Origin: Planctomycetota bacterium
GTDB lineage: Bacteria > Planctomycetota > E44-bin39
Assembly (NCBI GenBank): GCA_004376375.1
Contig: SOJX01000127.1
Coordinates: 16,027-80,026, forward strand
Reading direction: 5' to 3'
Length of the DNA stretch: 64,000 nucleotides
Position numbers and translations under genes: made by a program. The notes beneath the pieces were generated by a model that saw nothing but the letters and a program-made list of their open reading frames with translations, was not told the origin of the DNA and ran no database searches. Positions 59,535-64,000 of this stretch are shown in pieces. How positions within the stretch are numbered: position 1 is the stretch's first letter; the number at the start of each line of letters is the position of its first letter.

Positions 59535-61672
59535 TGATCGACTTGAAAAACCAGCTCCTCAACGCTGCGATCCATTACGCCGAGCTTGAATACCCGGTTT
59601 TTCCATGCGCGCCTGGTGGCAAAGTGCCTATAACCAAGCACGGTTTCAAGGACGCGACAACGGACATCGAGCAGATCGAAACGTGGTGGCGACAACGTCC
59701 GGACGCCAATATCGGGATCACTACAACCGGCCTCGTTGTGATCGATGTCGATGGCGCTGACAATCCCTGGCTCGCCGGCGATCCAGACATGTGCGCCGAC
59801 CTGGCGCAGGGCGCGTTATCGTTCACACCCGGCGGCGGCCGGCATCATATTTTCCGGCAGCCTGAAAGCAAGAACTGGGGTAATACCTCGGGCAAGCTCG
59901 CTCCGAAGATCGACACGCGCGGCAATGGTGGATATATCATTGTTCCACCATCGGTCATCGATGACAAGGCCTACACCTGGGCGGAAACTTACGAACTGGA
60001 CGAGTCGCCGGAGCAACTTCCCGAACCACCGGCCTGGCTTGCCGAACTTCTCGACAACGGGCCGCACTTATGCAGCCAACGGCCGCGTGACGCGCCCACA
60101 GTCGCGCCGTGTTCGCCACAGGGCGAAGATTCGGCCGCTACTGGCAACATTATACCATCCGGGCAGAGGAACGCGACACTGGCACGCCTGGCCGGCGCAA
60201 TGCGCCGCGTGGGGATGGGGTATGCCGAAATACGCGCCGCCCTCGCGCAGACGAACGCGGACCGCTGCAAGCCGCCGATGTCCATGCGTGAGGTGGATAA
60301 GATTTCGGCAAGCATCTGCCGGTATGAGCCGGATCAAGTTTCTGTCGCTGTTGCTGAGAACCACTGGGCGCAGGATTTTCAGGGCGGTGAGAAAGAAGAG
60401 GAACTCACCCCATCGCTCCCCGATCCAGGGCCGCTACCGGAAGAGCTACTCCGCGTGCCTGGCTTTGTATCAGAGGTCATGGATTACTGCCTCGAGACCG
60501 CGCCGTACCCGAATACTGTCATGGCGTTCTGCGGCGCGCTCGCGCTCCAAGCCTTCCTGGCCGGGCGCAAGGTGCGCGATCCCGGAGACAATCGCACTAA
60601 CGTCTACCTGCTCGGACTCGGGCATTCAGGCACCGGGAAAGACTGGCCGCGAAAGATAAACACGAAAATTATTCACGGAATCGGTCTCTCCGACTCGCTC
60701 GGTGAACGGTTCGCATCCGGTGAAGGCATTCAGGACGCCTTGTTCGGAAAGCCATGCATGCTGTTCCAGACCGATGAGATCGACGGAATGTTGCAGACAA
60801 TCAACAAGGCCAAGGATGCCAGGCACGAGAATATTATGTCCACGCTGCTCACAATGTTCTCGGCGTCCAATAGCGTGTTCCCCATGCGCAGGAAAGCGGG
60901 GAAAGAATCGCCCGGGGCTATCGACCAGCCATGCCTCATCATCTTCGGAACCGCGATCCCGAACCACTATTACGAAGCGCTCTCGGAACGCATGCTCACA
61001 AACGGGTTTTTCGCCCGGATGATTATCCTCGAGAGCAACAAGCGGCCGGAAGGTCAGGACCCCAAGCTTATCGAGCTCCCGGACAGGGTTCTCGAAACCG
61101 CTAAGTGGTGGTCCGAGTTCAACCCCGGGACCGGCAATCTGGAAAAATGGCATCCGGTACCCAAGGTCGTCGAGCATACCGATGAGGCCGTGGAAATCCT
61201 GACCGAGTGCCGTCGGGAAGCGGAAACCGAGTACTCGGCTGCTGAGGCACGTAACGATTCCGTAGGCACGACCGTATGGAGTCGGGTCAATGAGCAGGCA
61301 CGGAAGCTGGCCCTGCTCTACGCCGTAAGCGAAAACCACATCGAGCCCGTCATCGGGAAAGGTGCTACGGAATGGGGCAGCCTGTTTGCCGTCCACCAGA
61401 CTAAGCGGATGCTGTTTATGGCCGGCGAGCATGTTTTTGAGAGTGAATTCGATTCCAGGTGCAAGAAACTCTTGGCAATCCTGAAAAAATGGCGTGCAAA
61501 AAAGGGCAACCAATGGATGGAGTTCTGGAGAATCCGACGGAAACTAAAATGGAATGATAGAGACCACGAGGAAGTTCGAAACGCTCTCATAGGCCAACGG
61601 ATTATCGAATATGATGAACCTCCGACTGGAGGAAAACCCAAAAAATTGTACCGCTTAGTTGAAAGTTATTGA
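59534..61672 (+). CDS. PrimPol (bifunctional primase/polymerase) - DUF3987 replication protein
   Basis: 712 residues from ATG 59534, chosen for the TAATG overlap (the frame opens at 59513). The N-terminal Prim-Pol domain (~1-190) shows YPVFPCAPGGKVPI, WWRQRPDANIGITTTGLVVI, the metal-binding DVDGAD, and TPGGGRHHIF with later GNGGYIIVPPS. A primase C-terminal helix region follows (VGMGYAEIRAALAQTN, MSMREVDKISASI). From ~300 comes a DUF3987/helicase-like ATPase with P-loop variant GHSGTGKDWPRK (Asp where Ser/Thr is usual) and FQTDEIDGML as Walker B. Typical main replication protein of plasmids, satellites and integrative elements. Confidence 0.88.
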   Translation: MIDLKNQLLNAAIHYAELEYPVFPCAPGGKVPITKHGFKDATTDIEQIETWWRQRPDANIGITTTGLVVIDVDGADNPWLAGDPDMCADLAQGALSFTPGGGRHHIFRQPESKNWGNTSGKLAPKIDTRGNGGYIIVPPSVIDDKAYTWAETYELDESPEQLPEPPAWLAELLDNGPHLCSQRPRDAPTVAPCSPQGEDSAATGNIIPSGQRNATLARLAGAMRRVGMGYAEIRAALAQTNADRCKPPMSMREVDKISASICRYEPDQVSVAVAENHWAQDFQGGEKEEELTPSLPDPGPLPEELLRVPGFVSEVMDYCLETAPYPNTVMAFCGALALQAFLAGRKVRDPGDNRTNVYLLGLGHSGTGKDWPRKINTKIIHGIGLSDSLGERFASGEGIQDALFGKPCMLFQTDEIDGMLQTINKAKDARHENIMSTLLTMFSASNSVFPMRRKAGKESPGAIDQPCLIIFGTAIPNHYYEALSERMLTNGFFARMIILESNKRPEGQDPKLIELPDRVLETAKWWSEFNPGTGNLEKWHPVPKVVEHTDEAVEILTECRREAETEYSAAEARNDSVGTTVWSRVNEQARKLALLYAVSENHIEPVIGKGATEWGSLFAVHQTKRMLFMAGEHVFESEFDSRCKKLLAILKKWRAKKGNQWMEFWRIRRKLKWNDRDHEEVRNALIGQRIIEYDEPPTGGKPKKLYRLVESY

Positions 61673-61693
61673 TGTGCCTACTGCTCGAATTGA

Positions 61694-61904
61694 ACTTATT
61701 GACGAGCAAATAATTGGAAGGGGAAAAACCAAATGGACAATAAGACAATAAGTCGTCAATTGGTTGAAAGACATAACTGTATATATGATAAAGAAATATA
61801 TATTTTTATTATACTTATTGTCTTATTGTCTATACCCCCCTGTCTCTATATTTTTCCCTGTTTTTCTGTGTATACGCGACCCCCTTGACAATTAGTCAAT
61901 AAGT
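61694..61904. other. Candidate replication origin or operator: nested inverted repeats in AT-rich DNA
   Basis: Outer arms ACTTATTGAC (61694-61703) and GTCAATAAGT (61895-61904) enclose inner 18-bp arms GACAATAAGACAATAAGT (61736-61753) and its exact complement (61813-61830). Each inner arm is itself a direct repeat of GACAATAA. The centre is very AT-rich (TATATATGATAAAG, ATATATATTTTTATTATA). Position directly after the PrimPol gene fits an origin with initiator iterons. A 51-codon frame (61733-61888) with a hydrophobic stretch overlaps it and could instead be a small membrane protein. Confidence 0.5.
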
Positions 61905-61971
61905 TTTGCTCCGGATGGTTTTCAGGATTATTGCTCAGCCTAACCCAATAACTTATGAAAGGACGGATTGT

Positions 61972-62211
61972 ATGGAACGCTGCTGTTACGACTGTGATTA
62001 CTTTTACTCGTCGGTGGAACTGACCGGAAAAGAGCAATGTATCGATCATGTTGAAGGCGAATGCCGACGCCAGCCTCCGGTTGTGGGCGATTATTTCAAA
62101 GGCTCTGGAGATGAAGATACAGATGAGCACGGCTTCGGTGAGTTCCCGAAAGTGCTCGGAGCCGACTGGTGCGGAGAGTTCGTGAAACGGGAGGGTTCAG
62201 GTGGACAGTAA
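61972..62211 (+). CDS. Small Cys-rich protein, possible metal-binding
   Basis: 79 residues from ATG 61972, with GAAAGGAC upstream. N-terminus CCYDCDYFY, then EQCIDHVEGECRRQPPVVGD and GADWCGEFVK. Six Cys in a pattern C-C-x-x-C ... C-x7-C ... C suggest a zinc or Fe-S site. Family not recognised. Its end overlaps the SpoVG-like start by 11 bp. Confidence 0.65.
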   Translation: MERCCYDCDYFYSSVELTGKEQCIDHVEGECRRQPPVVGDYFKGSGDEDTDEHGFGEFPKVLGADWCGEFVKREGSGGQ

Positions 62212-62497
62212 ACTCCGCGACATTTTCACGATAACCGAGGTCAGGATAAGACTCGCGGATGAGCCGCGAGGCGGTCTCATCGGTTGGGCATCATGCGTGC
62301 TGAACGGGATGTTCCTCCTGGATAGCATAGCCGTGTTCCGAGGTGAAAGCGGGGAGTTCTTGCTCTCGTTTCCGAAAAAATCATCCCAGCATGGGACCGA
62401 GTACCATTTTTTCAAGCCGATTACACGTTCCGCCTACCAGCAACTTCTCGAGGCGATAGTAAAAAGGTTGGACCTAACCAGAAAGGACTTGCGATGA
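62201..62497 (+). CDS. spoVG: SpoVG-family DNA/RNA-binding regulator
   Basis: 98 residues from GTG 62201, preceded by GGGAGGG. FTITEVRIRLADEPRGGLIG, ASCVLNGMFLLDSIAVFRGE, FLLSFPKK, HFFKPITRSAYQQLLEAIV follow the SpoVG pattern (two beta hairpins, VxDIR-like strand, then a terminal helix). SpoVG proteins are site-specific nucleic-acid-binding regulators and occur often on phages and mobile elements. Four-base overlap (ATGA) with the next small gene. Confidence 0.85.
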   Translation: MDSKLRDIFTITEVRIRLADEPRGGLIGWASCVLNGMFLLDSIAVFRGESGEFLLSFPKKSSQHGTEYHFFKPITRSAYQQLLEAIVKRLDLTRKDLR

Positions 62498-62643
62498 AAC
62501 CCGAAGAAGAAATCGACCGGATTTTGAAAGAAGATATACCTCTCACGCGTGAGATCAATGCCGTCCACAGGAGGATACGTGCGGAAACGGCAGTCAAACG
62601 CAATGAACTGCGGGAGATGTACGACAGGTTCGATATTGTGTAG
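62494..62643 (+). CDS. 49-residue helical protein coupled to spoVG
   Basis: ATG 62494 overlaps the spoVG stop; AAAGGA lies seven bases upstream. The product is strongly charged and helical (MKPEEEIDRILKEDIPL, RRIRAETAVKRNELREMYDR). Function unknown. Signals for translation are as good as those of its neighbours, so it is probably real despite its size. Confidence 0.55.
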   Translation: MKPEEEIDRILKEDIPLTREINAVHRRIRAETAVKRNELREMYDRFDIV

Positions 62644-63086
62644 CCGGAAGGTTGTGCGGGTTCCGTTCTTGCTTTGAATGCCGCTTTCGGAGTTTTGACA
62701 GAGGCGGAATATTATCTTTCAGCAGCGGAGAGCTTTTAGCGGGAGGGCCTCCTGATCGTATATTCCTGGAACATGGGCGACCGTGGTGTCACACCCCACG
62801 GGGTGAAGTATCCACATAACGCCCAATATAATAAAGAGTTACGCGAGCGATGCCGGGCGGCTCGGTGACGGCGCAGCCTTTGCTCTACCCCTTACCCTTG
62901 TTTCCGTTAGGCAGATATGGCCCGCAACCCCCCGGCTACACTCAAATTATGACGAGCTCAGTTTCGATTTGCCTTTTCCGGCGCTCTCGGCGAACTACGG
63001 AGAATTGACTTGACTTCTGGTGGCGGAAAAGCCCTCATGTATAATGATTTGCTCTGGAATAGGTTACGCAGATTGGAGGTGCATCC
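62644..63086. other. 443-bp stretch without a supported gene
   Basis: GC-rich with small dyads (CACCCC-ACG-GGGTG near 62793-62807). A TATAAT at about 63040 with TG before it, 41 bp upstream of the small ORF at 63087, could be a -10 element. A proline-rich 52-codon frame from 62850 has no ribosome site. No tRNA-like fold was recognised. Confidence 0.35.
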
Positions 63087-63164
63087 ATGAGCGGATTTTC
63101 AGGCAGATTGTACATTCCCGAAAACGAGTTTGACATCGAGGAAGGCAATGAGCGAAACAGATAA
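63087..63164 (+). CDS. 25-residue ORF with strong ribosome site
   Basis: ATG 63087 is preceded by TTGGAGGTGCATCC, an excellent Shine-Dalgarno at proper distance. Reads MSGFSGRLYIPENEFDI and 8 more residues. It overlaps the following 38-residue ORF by 17 bp. Such pairs are typical of tiny control genes next to integrases. Confidence 0.4.
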   Translation: MSGFSGRLYIPENEFDIEEGNERNR

Positions 63165-63264
63165 AACCCGTGTCGCTGGTTATGGCTTCGCCGGTCCTCA
63201 TCACGCCGTCGTGCTTGCGAAATGCCTTCCTGGCTTTTTCGTAGCTCTTGTTCTTCATGGATAA
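63148..63264 (+). CDS. 38-residue ORF, overlapping the previous one
   Basis: ATG 63148 with GAGGAAGG upstream; product MSETDKTRVAGYGFAG then a hydrophobic end (GFFVALVLHG). It ends 4 bp before a terminator hairpin, which marks it as the likely last gene of the transcript. Function unknown. Confidence 0.35.
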   Translation: MSETDKTRVAGYGFAGPHHAVVLAKCLPGFFVALVLHG

Positions 63265-63268
63265 TAAC

Positions 63269-63302
63269 GCCTCCACTTATTGACATTTGGAGGCATTTTT
63301 AT
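63269..63302 (+). terminator. Intrinsic terminator before the recombinase
   Basis: GCCTCCA, 12-base loop, TGGAGGC, then ATTTTTAT. It separates the element core transcript from the recombinase gene, which therefore needs its own promoter in the following 115 bp. Confidence 0.6.
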
Positions 63303-63417
63303 CCATATCGGAGGAATTATCAAGTACTTTTTCGGGAATACTGGGAACACCCTTGCTATTTCGCCGGGAATACCCCCTCATGTGTGTAACCTTTTGAATG
63401 AAAGGAGGTTGCGCAAT

Positions 63418-64000
63418 ATGGTGATTAGCGAAGAAAACCCGATAACAGCGGCCGGATACATCCGCGTGTCGCAGGAGCGGCAGGTAAAGAACGGCTATGG
63501 CTTGGAGGCGCAAGAGCACGACATCAAGCGATTCGCGGAGTACAAGGGCTGGCAGCCCATTGAACTTTACCGCGAGGAAGGCGTGTCGGGTTACAAGCGA
63601 GACAGACCTGCACTGGAGCGCCTGCTTGCGGACGCCAAAGCGGGAAAGTTTGACGTGGTCGTATTTCCGTCGATAGACCGCACAGGCCGTTCCGTGAAAG
63701 ACATAATCGAGATTGACACCGCGCTACGCGACGCCGGCGCGAGCATTGTGTTCCTTCGGGAAGGTATTGACACGTCAACGCCGACAGGTCAACTCTTTCG
63801 GAACATCATGGCCTCGGTCGCCGAGTTCGAAGGGCGCATGATCTACGAGCGACTTTCCAAGGGCAGGTGCCGCAAGGCTGCCGCGGGCGGTTACGTCGGC
63901 GGCTGGCTTCCACTCGGTTATCGTCGCGGCGAAGATGGCAAGGTTGCCGTCGTGCCCGAAGAAGCCAAAATTGTCAAGCGCATCTTCCGCTGGTCAGCCG
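63418..64000 (+). CDS. Large serine recombinase / integrase, 3'-truncated by the window edge
   Basis: 194 residues visible from ATG 63418, with a perfect AAAGGAGGT eight bases upstream; the frame is open to base 64000. The resolvase catalytic domain is intact: AAGYIRVSQERQ with the nucleophilic Ser, GLEAQEHDIKRFAEYKGW, EEGVSGYKRDRPALERLL, FDVVVFPSIDRTGRSVKDI, GIDTSTPTGQLFRNIMASVA and EFEGRMIYERLSKG. Then begins the recombinase domain (GGYVGGWLPLGYRRGED, EEAKIVKRIFRW). It should integrate and excise the element. The C-terminal remnant of a related recombinase lies at 29533. Confidence 0.92.
   Translation, partial: MVISEENPITAAGYIRVSQERQVKNGYGLEAQEHDIKRFAEYKGWQPIELYREEGVSGYKRDRPALERLLADAKAGKFDVVVFPSIDRTGRSVKDIIEIDTALRDAGASIVFLREGIDTSTPTGQLFRNIMASVAEFEGRMIYERLSKGRCRKAAAGGYVGGWLPLGYRRGEDGKVAVVPEEAKIVKRIFRWSA

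Noticed and set aside
61733..61888. 51-codon ORF with a hydrophobic stretch across the candidate origin
   Set aside because: It has a plausible GGAAGGGG upstream, but it is largely made of the inverted repeats and AT-rich core, so the coding reading is weaker than the origin reading.
62850..63008. 52-codon proline-rich ORF
   Set aside because: No ribosome site and no similarity to any family I know.
1..64000. CRISPR array or cas genes
   Set aside because: No series of regularly spaced identical repeats of 24-40 bp and no cas-like product were seen.
1..64000. tRNA or rRNA genes, for example as an attachment site
   Set aside because: No cloverleaf with the GTTCRANNC element was recognised at either element edge or elsewhere; I could not run a covariance search.

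Overview
The window looks like a chromosome segment from a large-genome, environmental, Gram-negative-type bacterium. Three modular Ser/Thr kinases, one fused to a formylglycine-generating-enzyme (FGE) domain, an ECF-type sigma factor, a degenerate caspase-like lipoprotein and giant fibronectin-type surface repeats together suggest Planctomycetota or a neighbouring deep lineage. No rRNA or tRNA is present, so the phylum is an inference. Several starts are GTG or TTG and Shine-Dalgarno sites are common.

Backbone, 1-21 kb: the 3' end of a giant fibronectin-type repeat protein with a C-terminal sorting-like tail; a leftward Ser/Thr kinase; a leftward pair made of a kinase-FGE fusion and a caspase-like lipoprotein; a secreted HEAT/VWA protein; a CstA-type transporter with an internal 51-bp tandem repeat; a decayed sigma-factor 3' end just upstream of an intact ECF-like sigma factor; then a secreted four-repeat protein, a kinase whose C-terminus carries the same repeat, and a membrane-anchored coiled-coil protein.

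21-29.5 kb: after a 0.7-kb non-coding stretch with a GC-rich structured segment and a MITE-like inverted repeat come a sensor histidine kinase and an NtrC-type sigma-54 activator. Next is a well-spaced sigma-54 promoter with upstream dyads, and behind it an apparent operon: pseudo-receiver (D to E), small protein, alanine dehydrogenase, small protein, NuoE-like 2Fe-2S protein and glutamate dehydrogenase. The layout suggests the two-component system controls this amino-acid dehydrogenase operon.

29.5-57.8 kb, accessory and defence island: it opens with the C-terminal remnant of a serine recombinase directly after gdh. It holds an EVE-like/PD-(D/E)XK nuclease with an excisionase-type HTH gene; an AT-rich insert encoding a methyltransferase-like protein and a DUF1848 protein; a YhaO-YhaN (SbcCD-like) pair; a Fic protein behind a consensus promoter flanked by direct repeats; a HEPN-like gene with an unknown partner; and a long co-directional cassette with its own promoter: HTH, DUF262 (GmrSD-like), AlbA_2, SNF2 helicase, Gabija-like OLD plus UvrD pair, type III Mod, type III Res, HNH protein.

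57.8-64 kb, replication and integration module: an operator-like triple repeat, a small unknown protein, an element-encoded sigma factor behind a structured leader, a PrimPol/DUF3987 replication protein, a nested inverted-repeat AT-rich region that may be an origin, a SpoVG-like protein, several very small ORFs, a terminator, and the 5' part of a large serine recombinase running off the right edge. With the recombinase scar at 29.5 kb this suggests that about 34 kb or more is an integrative element, or several stacked ones, carrying defence cargo.
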